The notes: generated by a model from the sequence alone, not told the origin. Shown: positions 1-7,617, counted from the stretch's first letter. The stretch is 20,608 nucleotides of DNA from Lachnospiraceae bacterium (GCA_017412265.1 JAFPYK010000102.1:1-20608); one strand, 5' to 3'. Program-made: numbers and translations.

Positions 1-116
1 GCCGGACTTCTCAATATATTTCCCGCTGCGTCGCTCGGCCGCTTACGTGCCGCTTTTTCCCAGCCATTCCTCCATCACTCAACGGCCCGCCTTCCAACAC
101 CTTCCCTCTGCGACCC

Positions 117-336
117 GTAAGCGGTGAGGCGATGTTTTCAGGACCGTTGCAGAGTGCCGGTGCTTAGCGGGTGCGGAACGCAGCCGATACACAATAGAAG
201 GTCTGATGCACTGCATTGCAGTACATCAGACCTTGGATTCATATAAGCTGCGTCCCAAAGCCGCTTACGCACCGCTGCATCGAGGCACCCGAGCCGAGAG
301 GCGCGTCCTGAAAACACCTTTCGCCTCACCGCGTCG
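117..336. repeat. Large imperfect palindrome (inverted repeat pair)
   Basis: The reverse complement of about 117-185 aligns with about 246-336. Shared blocks in order are gctgcgt, a ccgct-taagc/tacgc-accg block, cctgaaaaca and cgcctcaccgc. The right arm is about 20 bases longer because of an insertion in its middle and a small one near its end. The inner ends of the arms are symmetric about base 216 to within one base. That point is also the centre of the hairpin at 198-234, so the whole region forms one nested palindrome. The arrangement is seen directly; its origin (dispersed repeat, MITE-like element or structured RNA) is unknown. Confidence 0.7.
198..234. repeat. 37-base near-perfect palindrome, centre of the larger inverted repeat
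   Basis: The left arm aaggtctgatg-c-actgca pairs with tgcagt-a-catcagacctt around the single base 216. That gives 18 positions per arm with only one mismatch (C209 opposite A223). No T-run follows on either strand, so it is not a classical intrinsic terminator, although it could still be a stable RNA hairpin downstream of the minus-strand gene. Confidence 0.85.
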
Positions 337-391
337 CATCGAGGTACCCGAGCCGAAAGGCGTGTCCCGAAACATTTTCGTGAGACGCCCC
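277..391. repeat. Tandem direct repeat, period 59 bases, two diverged copies
   Basis: Copy one begins at 277 and copy two at 336, both with gcatcgagg. Over the first 37 or so positions they differ at only about four sites, then diverge toward their ends. The first copy also forms part of the right arm of the palindrome. The second copy ends at the stop codon of the gene at 394-1176. Confidence 0.7.
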
Positions 392-393
392 TC

Positions 394-1176
394 TCACCCC
401 TCCGCCTCCGTCAGTCTTCGCGCCAGCGCCCTCCACAGCCTCGAGATATCCTCCCGCCACCCGGCCTCCGCCTCCGGCAGCTCCCGCTCCTCCCGGCACG
501 CCTTCAGGCACTCCCGCACCGCTTCTCTCCCACCCGCGTACGGCCGTCCCCGCCGCAGCGGCATCAGCAGGAAACATTCCTCCGCGATCTCATACTCACC
601 CGCGATCCTCCTCGCCGCCCGCTCACTCTGCGGATCCGCACACAGGAACAGATAGAGCATCTTCTCCGACAGCGTCCGGTATCTCTCATAAAACAGCGCA
701 AATTCACCCTCATCCGCCGGCGCGCAGGCCACAACCAGGTCCGCGCCCCCGACCGCCTCCTGCCAGGCAGCGCCTCCCTTATTTCCCAGATCCGTCAGGC
801 AGTAGTCATACGAAGCCTCCGCCGATTCGCAGAGCCTCTTCGTCTCCTCCTGCAGGGCATACTCTCCGGCCGTCTCGCCCAGCGGCTCCTGCTTCAGGCA
901 CAGCAGCCGCCCGCCCCCGTACAGGTCCCCGTAGGTCTCCAGCTCCCTGCGCCCGACCGGCCCGAAGCTGAGCCTTGCAAGCAGCCCTCCGGAGCCTCTC
1001 CCGTCGCCCTCCTCCGCCTCCCGCAGCAGAGACTCCCTCCCCTCCGGCAGGACCGTTCCCCGCGGGCGCCAGACAAAGCAAGTCCCCTTCCCGAAAGCGA
1101 CGACCGCCGCGGCCGTCATCAGCCAGACCGGCAGGCCCGAACGCGCCGATCCGTCAGCCACCAGGGCAATATTCAT
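394..1176 (-). CDS. Unrecognised protein; possible degenerate ParA/MinD-like ATPase fold
   Basis: This 260-residue protein is not confidently recognised. Its start, MNIALVADGSARSG (1-14), sits where a ParA/MinD-type P-loop would lie, but no lysine-containing Walker A motif follows; the segment continues with a hydrophobic stretch to about residue 29. Later segments, GADLVVACAP (about 143-152) and a strand reading KMLYLFLCAD followed by a helix and MPLRRGRPY, recall the second half of CpaE/MinD-like proteins found in Flp-type pilus clusters of Clostridia. That resemblance is inference from pattern. No signal peptide is evident. A good promoter lies upstream, but the ATG has no clear Shine-Dalgarno sequence. 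If the fold is right, ATP binding is probably lost. It is probably monocistronic, because pyrE upstream is 234 bases away and this gene has its own promoter. Confidence 0.6.
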   Translation of the reverse strand: MNIALVADGSARSGLPVWLMTAAAVVAFGKGTCFVWRPRGTVLPEGRESLLREAEEGDGRGSGGLLARLSFGPVGRRELETYGDLYGGGRLLCLKQEPLGETAGEYALQEETKRLCESAEASYDYCLTDLGNKGGAAWQEAVGGADLVVACAPADEGEFALFYERYRTLSEKMLYLFLCADPQSERAARRIAGEYEIAEECFLLMPLRRGRPYAGGREAVRECLKACREERELPEAEAGWREDISRLWRALARRLTEAEG

Positions 1177-1410
1177 TCATTTACCAGGGAAGATCAAGGA
1201 GCCCCTCCCCGGAGCTCCTGCAGACACGAAGAAAAGCAGACACGATTCCATGTAACTGTCATCATATCTACTTTCCACTCACTTGTAAAGAACGACTATT
1301 TGGCCAAAGAAACAGCCCATTTCTCAATGCACAGAGGCATACACTGTCATTTCAGCGCAGCCCCGGCCAATCGTCTCTCAACGATCTTCCCTTGTCAGAC
1401 ACCTCCGCTG
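1177..1410. other. Intergenic region between pyrE and the 394-1176 gene
   Basis: This 234-base gap holds the promoter at 1261-1289. It also has two 9-base copies of gcagacacg (1220-1228 and 1236-1244) and two 8-base copies of tgtcagac (1393-1400 and 1409-1416, the second overlapping the pyrE stop), each pair spaced 16 bases start to start. A perfect 10-base palindrome, tttggccaaa, lies at 1299-1308. No T-tailed terminator for the pyr genes is visible. Confidence 0.5.
1261..1289 (-). promoter_or_regulatory. Promoter for the gene at 394-1176
   Basis: On the minus strand TTTACA (1289-1284) and TATGAT (1266-1261) are separated by exactly 17 bases, a close match to the sigma-A consensus. Transcription would begin near 1254 and give a leader of roughly 78 bases before the ATG at 1176. 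Confidence 0.6.
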
Positions 1411-2082
1411 TCAGACTCCGTAAAGCACGTAATAATCGTCGATAGCTTTCTTCATCGCGTCGTCGATCAGCACTTTTCCGCCGATCTCCCGGCCGTACAG
1501 GTACTCCACCACCTCTGCCATAGTGACGATCGCGGTCGTCTGCAGCCCGTAGGTTTCGCGGATCTCCTGCAGCGCGCTCTTGCTTCCGCTGCCGCGCTCC
1601 ATCCGGTCCACGCTCACCACCAGGCCCACCGGGACGACATCCGCCTGCGCCTTCAGGATCGGCATCGTTTCTGCGATCGAGGTCCCGGCTGTGGTTACGT
1701 CCTCGATGATCACCACACGGTCCCCGTTCGCAAGGGGGCTGCCGAGCAGGATCCCTTTATCCCCGTGGTCCTTGACCTCCTTGCGGTTCGAGCAATACCT
1801 CACGTCCGCGCCGAAATGCTCGCTCAGCGCCATCGAAGCCGCCACCGACAGGGGGATCCCCTTGTAGGCCGGCCCGAAGAGCACGTCAAAATCCGTGCCG
1901 AAGGCGTGCTCGATCGCTCTCGCATAGTACTCGCCGAGCCGTCTCAGCTGCGACCCGGTCCGGTAGAATCCGGTATTCACGAAGAAAGGAGTCTTTCTCC
2001 CACTTTTCGTGACAAAATCCCCGAATCTGAGCACGCCGCACTCCACCATGAAGGAAATAAACTCTTCTTTATATCTTTCCAT
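1411..2082 (-). CDS. pyrE: Orotate phosphoribosyltransferase PyrE
   Basis: PyrE transfers the phosphoribosyl group of PRPP to orotate to make OMP, the fifth step of UMP synthesis, in the cytoplasm. The PRPP-binding loop VVIIEDVTTAGTS is at residues 123-135, FGPAYKGIP at 69-77 and the active-site loop KEVKDHG at 101-107. The length of 223 residues is normal. I chose the ATG at 2082 because a strong site, aaggaga (2096-2090), stands seven bases before it. The GTG at 2088 would leave only one base of spacing. The ribosome binding site overlaps the pyrD stop codon, so the two are probably translationally coupled. It is the last gene of the pyr string. Confidence 0.96.
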   Translation of the reverse strand: MERYKEEFISFMVECGVLRFGDFVTKSGRKTPFFVNTGFYRTGSQLRRLGEYYARAIEHAFGTDFDVLFGPAYKGIPLSVAASMALSEHFGADVRYCSNRKEVKDHGDKGILLGSPLANGDRVVIIEDVTTAGTSIAETMPILKAQADVVPVGLVVSVDRMERGSGSKSALQEIRETYGLQTTAIVTMAEVVEYLYGREIGGKVLIDDAMKKAIDDYYVLYGV

Positions 2083-2094
2083 AACCACTTCTCC

Positions 2095-2997
2095 TTATCT
2101 GACCGTTCCGATGATGTCGTAAATACTCTCCGCGCCGACCTCCTCCAGATACCCGGCGAGCCCCTCCGCGATCTCCGCTGCCGCATTCGGCCGGAAGAAA
2201 TTCGCCGTGCCCACCGACACCGCGGTCGCCCCCGCGAGCAGGAACTCCGCCGCGTCCTCCCAGGTGCGGATGCCGCCCATGCCGATGATCGGTATGCTCA
2301 CCGCCTGCGCGCACTGCCAGACCATCCGGACCGCCACCGGCTTGATCGCCGGGCCGGACAGCCCGCCCGTTTTATTGGCCAGGGCAAATGCCCTCCGGTG
2401 CACGTCGATCTTCATGCCCGTCAGCGTATTGATCATCGAGAGCGCGTCCGCGCCGCCGGCCTCCGCCGCTCTCGCCATCTCCGTGATATCCGTCACATTC
2501 GGGCTCAGCTTCATGATCACCGGCTGCCCGGCCACGTCCTTGACCGCCCGGGTGATCGCCTCCACCGCCTTCGGATCCTGTCCGAAAGCGATGCCGCCCT
2601 CCTTCACGTTCGGGCACGAGATATTGATCTCCAGCAGGTCCACGTCCTCCGCGGCCAGCCGCTCGACAACCTCCAGATACTCCTCCGTCGTATGCCCGCA
2701 GACATTCACGATGATCTTCGTATCGAACTGCTTCAAAAACGGGATATCCCGCTTTACAAATACATCAATCCCCGGATTCTGGAGACCGATCGCATTCAGC
2801 ATCCCCCCGTAGGTCTCTGCGATGCGAGGCGTCGGATTGCCGGGCCACGGCTTCGATGCCACGCCCTTGGTCACCACCGCGCCGAGCCGGTTCAGATCCG
2901 TAAGCTCCACGTACTCCTGCCCGGAGCCGAAGGTCCCCGAAGCTGTCATCACCGGGTTTTTCAGCTCCACTCCCGCAATCTTCACCTTCAGGTTCAC
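2095..2997 (-). CDS. pyrD: Dihydroorotate dehydrogenase, class 1B catalytic subunit PyrD
   Basis: This subunit oxidises dihydroorotate to orotate using FMN. In class 1B enzymes the electrons pass through PyrK to NAD+. The 300-residue TIM barrel contains TASGTFG (18-24), NPTPR (54-58) and the active-site loop NISCPN (125-130), where Cys128 is the catalytic base characteristic of class 1 type B enzymes. The flavin phosphate region includes GMGGI. Translation starts at a GTG that shares a four-base GTGA overlap with the pyrK stop, preceded by a strong ggaggagg site. The adjacent pyrK confirms the 1B type. Confidence 0.97.
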   Translation of the reverse strand: MNLKVKIAGVELKNPVMTASGTFGSGQEYVELTDLNRLGAVVTKGVASKPWPGNPTPRIAETYGGMLNAIGLQNPGIDVFVKRDIPFLKQFDTKIIVNVCGHTTEEYLEVVERLAAEDVDLLEINISCPNVKEGGIAFGQDPKAVEAITRAVKDVAGQPVIMKLSPNVTDITEMARAAEAGGADALSMINTLTGMKIDVHRRAFALANKTGGLSGPAIKPVAVRMVWQCAQAVSIPIIGMGGIRTWEDAAEFLLAGATAVSVGTANFFRPNAAAEIAEGLAGYLEEVGAESIYDIIGTVR

Positions 2998-3770
2998 AGC
3001 TCCACCTCCTCCGCGTCAAACACCGGTCCGTCCTTGCAGATGCGCACGTTATTCACATGCGTGTGCTCTCCGGGCTTCGTGCTCTCACACACGCACGCGA
3101 GACACGCGCCGATGCCGCAGGCCATCCGCTCCTCGAGCGAGATCTGCGCCGGAAGCCCAGCTTCCCTCGCGTAGGCCTTCACCCCGCGAAGCATCGGCTT
3201 CGGCCCGCAGGCGTAGATCTGCTCCGCGCAGATCCCCTTCTCCCGCACCGCGTCAAGCACATTTCCCCGCACGCCGACGCTTCCGTCCTCCGTCGCGATC
3301 ACCACCTGCGCGTAGGGCGCAAATGCCTCGGCGAGAAATGTATTCGCGTCCCGGTAGCCGAGCACCGCCGTCACCTGTTCCTTCCCGTTCTTCTCACAGA
3401 GCGCCTTCGCGAGCGCCAGCATCGGAGGGATGCCGATACCCCCGCCGAGGAGCAGTGCGCTTCCCTCCCGGAGCTCATAGCCGTTTCCGAGTGTTCCCAG
3501 CACCTCCAGGCCATCCCCCGCGGACAGATGCGAGAACTCCTCGGTTCCCGCCCCGGCCACGCGGTAGACCATCCGCAGAAGCCCTTCCTCGGGCCGGATC
3601 TCGCAGATGCTCACCGGCCGCGGCAGCAGCCGCGATCCATCCTCGCAGTAGAGCGACAGGAACTGTCCGGGCTTCGCCTCCCGGGCCATCTCCGCATCCT
3701 TGATCCAGAGGCTGCAGATCCCCTCGCAGAGCTCTGTCTGAGCCGTAATCCATACACGTGTTTTTCTCAT
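2994..3770 (-). CDS. pyrK: Dihydroorotate dehydrogenase electron transfer subunit PyrK
   Basis: PyrK carries FAD and a [2Fe-2S] cluster and passes electrons from PyrD to NAD+. In the 258-residue protein RPVSI (51-55) is the FAD-binding signature of the ferredoxin-reductase fold, GGGIGIPP (109-116) begins the nucleotide-binding domain, and CGP is at 188-190. The cluster ligands are Cys218, Cys223 and Cys226 in MACGIGACLACVC, plus Cys245. The ATG at 3770 is preferred because gaggaa stands about six bases upstream; a GTG at 3782 would add four residues but has a poorer site. The stop overlaps pyrD. The gap from pyrF is 33 bases. Confidence 0.96.
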   Translation of the reverse strand: MRKTRVWITAQTELCEGICSLWIKDAEMAREAKPGQFLSLYCEDGSRLLPRPVSICEIRPEEGLLRMVYRVAGAGTEEFSHLSAGDGLEVLGTLGNGYELREGSALLLGGGIGIPPMLALAKALCEKNGKEQVTAVLGYRDANTFLAEAFAPYAQVVIATEDGSVGVRGNVLDAVREKGICAEQIYACGPKPMLRGVKAYAREAGLPAQISLEERMACGIGACLACVCESTKPGEHTHVNNVRICKDGPVFDAEEVEL

Positions 3771-3803
3771 GCTCTTCCTCACACCCGCTTTATTTCACAC
3801 GGT

Positions 3804-4730
3804 TTATCTGCGCGCAAGCGCGTTCAGAATGTCTTCCTTCATCGCAAGGACCGCCGCGCGGGACGCGTCCGCGAAATTCTCCGGCCCGTACGCCTCATAG
3901 CCCTTCTGCCGGTAGGCCGCGATGATGCCCCGCGAAGAATTGACGATCGCGCCCAGTCCGTCCTCGTTGAAGAAATGCACCAGGTCCTCGCCTTTCGCTC
4001 CCTGCGCGCCGTAGCCCGGCACCAGGATATAAGCCTTCGGCATGATCGCGCGCAGCCGTTTTCCCTGCTCCGGGTACGTTGCGCCGACCACCGCGCCGAC
4101 ATAGCTGTAGGAAGAGCTCATCACTTCCTCGCCCCAGAACGCGACCTTCCGGCCCACCCACTCATAGAGCGGGCGCCCGTCGATGCCCCGGTCCTGGAAC
4201 TCGCCGCTCGAGACGTTAGAGGTCTTCGTCAGGATGAAGATCCCCTTCCTCTCCTCCTTGCAGACGTCCAGGAACGGCTTCACACTGTCGCTTCCCATAT
4301 AGGGATTTACCGTAACAAAATCCTCATGAAACGCCTGCAGCCGCTTCGATCCCACCTGGACCCGTCCCAGATGGCCCACCGCGTACGCCGCCGAAGTCGA
4401 GCCGATATCGCCTCGCTTGATGTCTCCGATGACCACCAGCCCCTTCGCCTGCGCGTAATCGATGGTCTTCTGGTAAGCCGCAAGCCCCGGAAGCCCGAAC
4501 TGTTCATACATCGCGATCTGAGGCTTCACCGCGGGGATCACGTCCCACACCGCGTCCAGGATCGCCTTGTTAAACTGCCAGACCGCCTCCGCGGCACCCT
4601 CCAGGGTCTCCCCGTACTCCTCGTATGCCTTCTTCTGGATGTGTGCCGGCACAAAGCCAAGCATCGGATCCAGCCCGACGCACAGATGCGCCTCGGTCGC
4701 CTCGATATTGCGGATCAGCTTCTCAATCAT
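3804..4730 (-). CDS. pyrF: Orotidine 5'-phosphate decarboxylase, class 2 (PyrF)
   Basis: PyrF decarboxylates OMP to UMP, the last step of de novo UMP synthesis. The 308-residue length and the catalytic segment IGDIKRGDIGSTS (101-113, Lys105 with Asp103 and Asp108) mark the longer class 2 family rather than the roughly 240-residue class 1 form. The N-terminal CVGLDP (17-22) and the phosphate loop VPGYGAQG support this. The ATG at 4730 overlaps the pyrC stop as ATGA and has a gaggagg site nine bases upstream; an in-frame extension to 4760 would run into pyrC without better signals. Confidence 0.96.
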   Translation of the reverse strand: MIEKLIRNIEATEAHLCVGLDPMLGFVPAHIQKKAYEEYGETLEGAAEAVWQFNKAILDAVWDVIPAVKPQIAMYEQFGLPGLAAYQKTIDYAQAKGLVVIGDIKRGDIGSTSAAYAVGHLGRVQVGSKRLQAFHEDFVTVNPYMGSDSVKPFLDVCKEERKGIFILTKTSNVSSGEFQDRGIDGRPLYEWVGRKVAFWGEEVMSSSYSYVGAVVGATYPEQGKRLRAIMPKAYILVPGYGAQGAKGEDLVHFFNEDGLGAIVNSSRGIIAAYRQKGYEAYGPENFADASRAAVLAMKEDILNALARR

Positions 4731-6037
4731 CTCTCCGAACCTCCTCTTACGATGCCGCACTCCCGCCGGTAGACGAACGCTCCGTCCACCAGCGTGGCCG
4801 CGATCTCTCCGGTCACTTCCCTGCCGTCAAACGGCGTGTTCTTCCCCTTGGATACAAATGTCTCTTTATCGATCACATACCGCTTGTTCGGGTCCGCGAT
4901 CGTGATGTCGGCCGCCGCGCCCTCGCTCAGCGTCCCCGCCGGGATCTTCAGGATCCGCGCGGGCGACATGCTCATGCGCTCCACGAGCTGCATCGGCGTC
5001 AGGAGCCCCGTAAGCACCAGCTCGCTCCACGCGAGGGCAAATGAAGTCTCAAGCCCGACGATCCCGAAGGCCGCCCCGCGCATCGACCCGGTCTTCTCAT
5101 CATCCGCGTGCGGCGCGTGATCCGTGGAGATCACCTCCATCACACCCTCGGAGAGCCCGCGTCTGAGCGCCTCCAGGTCCTCCCGGCTCCGCAGCGGCGG
5201 ATTCATCTTATAATTCGCGTCATCCCCGGGGATGTCCTCATCGCACAGCGTGAAATGATGCGGGCAGACCTCCGCGGACACCGGAAGCCCCGCTGCCTTC
5301 GCCTGCCGTACCATCTCCACCGAAAACGCGGTCGAACAGTGGCACAGGTGCAGCCTCGCCCCGGTCTGCCTCGCCAGGAAGATGTCCCTGGCCGTGATGA
5401 TATCCTCCACCTCCGAGGTGATCCCCGGGAGGCCCAGCTCCTTCGAGCGCTTGCCTTCATGCATCACGCCGCCCCGCACCAGGTTGATGTCCTCGCAGTG
5501 CGCAAGCACAAGGATGTCCTCCTCGCGGCAGATCTCCATGGCCTGTGCGTACACGCCCGAATCCATGACGGACTTGCCGTCCTCGCTCACGAGCCGCACG
5601 CCTTCCTTCGCCATCGCCCGCAGGTCGCAGACCTCCTTGCCGGCAAGCCCCTTCGTCACCGTTCCGATCATCATCACGTGCACGAGCGCGTCCCGGTCGA
5701 TGATCGCCTTCAGCCGCCTCGCCATCTCCGGCGAATCGATCACCGGCTTCGTGTTGGCCATCGGGCAGACCGTCGTCACACCGCCCCGCGCGGCCGCCGC
5801 CGTCCCCGTGGCGATCGTCTCCTTGTACTCGAACCCCGGCTCGCGAAAATGCACGTGCATATCCACCAGGCCGGGCATCACCAGCAGGCCCTCCGCGTCA
5901 TAGATCTCGGCTCCGTCCGCCTCGATCCCTTCCGCCACCCGGGCGATCCGCCCGTCCTCCGTCAGGACGTCCATCCGCCCTTCTCGGCCATTTGCCGGAT
6001 CCAGCACATAGCCTCCCCGGATCAGAATTCTGTCCAT
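4727..6037 (-). CDS. pyrC: Dihydroorotase, class I (PyrC)
   Basis: PyrC cyclises carbamoyl-aspartate to dihydroorotate, the third step of UMP synthesis. It is a 436-residue amidohydrolase. Zinc-binding His61 and His63 lie in DMHVHFREPG (59-68), further histidines fall at 180 and 233, and the catalytic Asp306 is in STDHAPHA. The length and the VHFREPG form place it in class I, as in Bacillus. The ATG at 6037 is preceded by agaggggg. It lies 18 bases after the unknown 130-residue gene and overlaps pyrF by four bases, so the pyr genes probably depend on read-through from lepA and hemW or on a weak internal promoter that I could not see. Confidence 0.97.
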   Translation of the reverse strand: MDRILIRGGYVLDPANGREGRMDVLTEDGRIARVAEGIEADGAEIYDAEGLLVMPGLVDMHVHFREPGFEYKETIATGTAAAARGGVTTVCPMANTKPVIDSPEMARRLKAIIDRDALVHVMMIGTVTKGLAGKEVCDLRAMAKEGVRLVSEDGKSVMDSGVYAQAMEICREEDILVLAHCEDINLVRGGVMHEGKRSKELGLPGITSEVEDIITARDIFLARQTGARLHLCHCSTAFSVEMVRQAKAAGLPVSAEVCPHHFTLCDEDIPGDDANYKMNPPLRSREDLEALRRGLSEGVMEVISTDHAPHADDEKTGSMRGAAFGIVGLETSFALAWSELVLTGLLTPMQLVERMSMSPARILKIPAGTLSEGAAADITIADPNKRYVIDKETFVSKGKNTPFDGREVTGEIAATLVDGAFVYRRECGIVRGGSER

Positions 6038-6055
6038 ACTCTCGCCCCCTCTTTC

Positions 6056-6448
6056 TCAGAAACTGCCCGCGAGCACCGGCTGGAAGTCCTCCGTGTCCTC
6101 GCAGACCACGCCGCGGCCCCCGGCCGCCAGCGCGGCAAATGCCTTCCCTGCCGCCGCAAGCCCGTCCTCCGGCACCGTAAGCTCGAACACACAGGCCACG
6201 TCATGATTCTCCAGATAGATCGCGTCCTCGCCCTCCCAGGCGATCTCCGATCTCTCCACGTCCAGGCTCGTCCCCTCCGCGACCGGAATCTCCATCACCT
6301 GCATCTCATGCCAGCACTCGCAGACGATCCCCGCCTGCGCAAGCGCCTCCGCGAGCTCCTCGGTGCCCACCGCCTTCCGGCACAGCAGGAATCCTTCCCA
6401 GATCCTGCGCACCGGCTTCTTCACCGGTTTCTTCTTCATCTTAGCCAT
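6056..6448 (-). CDS. Unrecognised 130-residue protein between hemW and pyrC
   Basis: I do not recognise this protein. It starts with a basic stretch (MAKMKKKPVKKPVRR, 1-15) and continues with an acidic globular part that includes WEGFLLCRKAVGTEELAEAL, a WHEMQVMEIP segment near 46-55 and a C-terminal half rich in alanine and glycine. No membrane segment or signal peptide is seen. The ATG at 6448 overlaps the hemW stop by eight bases and has a ggagga site about six bases upstream, so it is very probably translated and coupled to hemW. It is 18 bases before pyrC. Its position suggests a role tied to hemW or to pyrimidine synthesis, but nothing in the sequence shows which. Confidence 0.75.
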   Translation of the reverse strand: MAKMKKKPVKKPVRRIWEGFLLCRKAVGTEELAEALAQAGIVCECWHEMQVMEIPVAEGTSLDVERSEIAWEGEDAIYLENHDVACVFELTVPEDGLAAAGKAFAALAAGGRGVVCEDTEDFQPVLAGSF

Positions 6449-7592
6449 CGGTCTCCTCCAGCAAAAATTCAGCCATCACGGCATTGCTCACATCCATCCC
6501 GCGCTCCGTCAGCCGCAGCCGCCCCTCGCGCGTCTCAAGAAGCCCCAGCCCGGCAAACCGCTCGATCACCGGCCCGTAGACCTCCTGCATCGTGACCCCG
6601 AACCGTCCGGCAAATGTCTCCTCCGACACGCCGCGCACCAGGCGCAGCCCCAGGAACATCATTTCCTCCATCTGGCTCTTCCGGTCCCACTCCGTCACGT
6701 CCTCGCACGCCTCCCGGCTTCCCGCGAGCCGCACATACCTCTCATAATCCCGGCAGTTGCTCCGGCGCTCCCCGCCGAAGAGCGAGGCCGCGCCCATCCC
6801 GAAGCCCAGGTAAGGCACTCCCGTCCAGTAGCCGAGGTTGTGCCTGCACTCCCGCCCGGGTCTTGCGTAGTTCGAGATCTCGTAATGCTCATAGCCGTAC
6901 GAGGCCAGAAGCGCCGCGGTCTCATGCACCATCTCGCGCTCGGTATCCTCGGAGGGCAGCCCCTCCCCGCCGGCATAGAGCTCATAAAATGGCGTCCCCT
7001 CTTCGATGATCAGGCTGTAGGCGGAGATGTGCTCCGGCCCCAGCTCAGCGACCGTCCGCACGCTCTCTAAGCACTCTGCGAGGTTCTGGCCCGGCAGGGC
7101 CTGCATCAGGTCCACATTCCGGTTCGTAAACCCGGCCTCCCCGACCGCCTCCCAGGTCCTAAGGAAATCATCATAACTGTGAATCCGCCCCAGAAGCCGG
7201 AGCTCCTCATCACGCACCGACTGAAGCCCCAGGCTCAGGCGGTTGACGCCAAGCTCCTTCAGGCACCGAAGCTTCTCCCGGTCCAGCGTCCCGGGATTGG
7301 CCTCCGCCGTGATCTCCGCACCCGCGTCGATCATATAATGCGCCCGGATCACACCCGCGAGCTCCTCCCACTCCTGCGGCGTCAGGAGGCTGGGCGTCCC
7401 CCCGCCGAAGAAGATGCTCCGCACCCGGAAGTCCTCCGCTGCCGGCCCGTAAGAGGCGATCTCCCTCTCAAGCGCCTCCAGGTAAGGCCCCTTCGCATAC
7501 TGCGGCCCCGAGAGGAAATCACAGTACCTGCATTTGCGCACACAAAACGGGAGATGCACATAAAGCTCGAGTTCTGATCTTCCGCAAGCCAT
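6441..7592 (-). CDS. hemW: Radical SAM heme chaperone HemW
   Basis: HemW-family proteins resemble coproporphyrinogen dehydrogenase (HemN) but act as heme chaperones, and are often mis-annotated as oxygen-independent coproporphyrinogen oxidase. In the 383-residue product the [4Fe-4S] ligands Cys17, Cys21 and Cys24 lie in CVRKCRYCDF. GGGTPS (63-68) is the SAM-binding strand, and the HNxxYW motif (HNLGYW) typical of the family is present. The residue after the cluster motif is Asp-Phe, as in HemW. I chose the ATG at 7592, which has a gggagg site upstream; the ATG at 7610 lacks one. It follows lepA by 25 bases, a common pairing in Firmicutes. Confidence 0.93.
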   Translation of the reverse strand: MACGRSELELYVHLPFCVRKCRYCDFLSGPQYAKGPYLEALEREIASYGPAAEDFRVRSIFFGGGTPSLLTPQEWEELAGVIRAHYMIDAGAEITAEANPGTLDREKLRCLKELGVNRLSLGLQSVRDEELRLLGRIHSYDDFLRTWEAVGEAGFTNRNVDLMQALPGQNLAECLESVRTVAELGPEHISAYSLIIEEGTPFYELYAGGEGLPSEDTEREMVHETAALLASYGYEHYEISNYARPGRECRHNLGYWTGVPYLGFGMGAASLFGGERRSNCRDYERYVRLAGSREACEDVTEWDRKSQMEEMMFLGLRLVRGVSEETFAGRFGVTMQEVYGPVIERFAGLGLLETREGRLRLTERGMDVSNAVMAEFLLEETDG

Positions 7593-7617
7593 AGGCACCT
7601 CCCGTGTCATTGATTCT

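Larger units (their letters stand above)
1..393. other. Gene-free left flank rich in inverted and direct repeats
   Basis: No open frame here looks like a real gene: the frames that cross it have no ribosome binding site and mirror the repeats or the gene at 394-1176. The stretch holds repeated variants of a core reading gccgcttacg followed closely by ccgct, near bases 40-54 and 260-276, with an inverted version near 117-125. It also contains the large palindrome and the 59-base direct repeat listed separately. It lies just past the stop codon of the minus-strand gene at 394. What lies to the left of base 1 cannot be seen. Confidence 0.6.

Noticed and set aside
198..234. The 37-base palindrome as a terminator of the 394-1176 gene
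   Set aside because: It lacks a T-run on the minus strand and lies about 160 bases past the stop, and its symmetry extends far into the flanks. A weak role in stopping transcription cannot be excluded.
277..391. CRISPR array
   Set aside because: Only two repeat copies, diverged along their length, with no spacer pattern and no cas genes.
1300..3174. Open frame of 624 codons on the plus strand opposite pyrE, pyrD and part of pyrK
   Set aside because: It mirrors three clear genes, has no ribosome binding site, and its product is the His/Arg-rich composition expected from antisense reading of GC-rich genes.
5108..6595. Plus-strand frame of 495 codons opposite pyrC and the 130-residue gene
   Set aside because: Antisense shadow with Arg/His-rich composition; pyrC on the other strand has all catalytic motifs.
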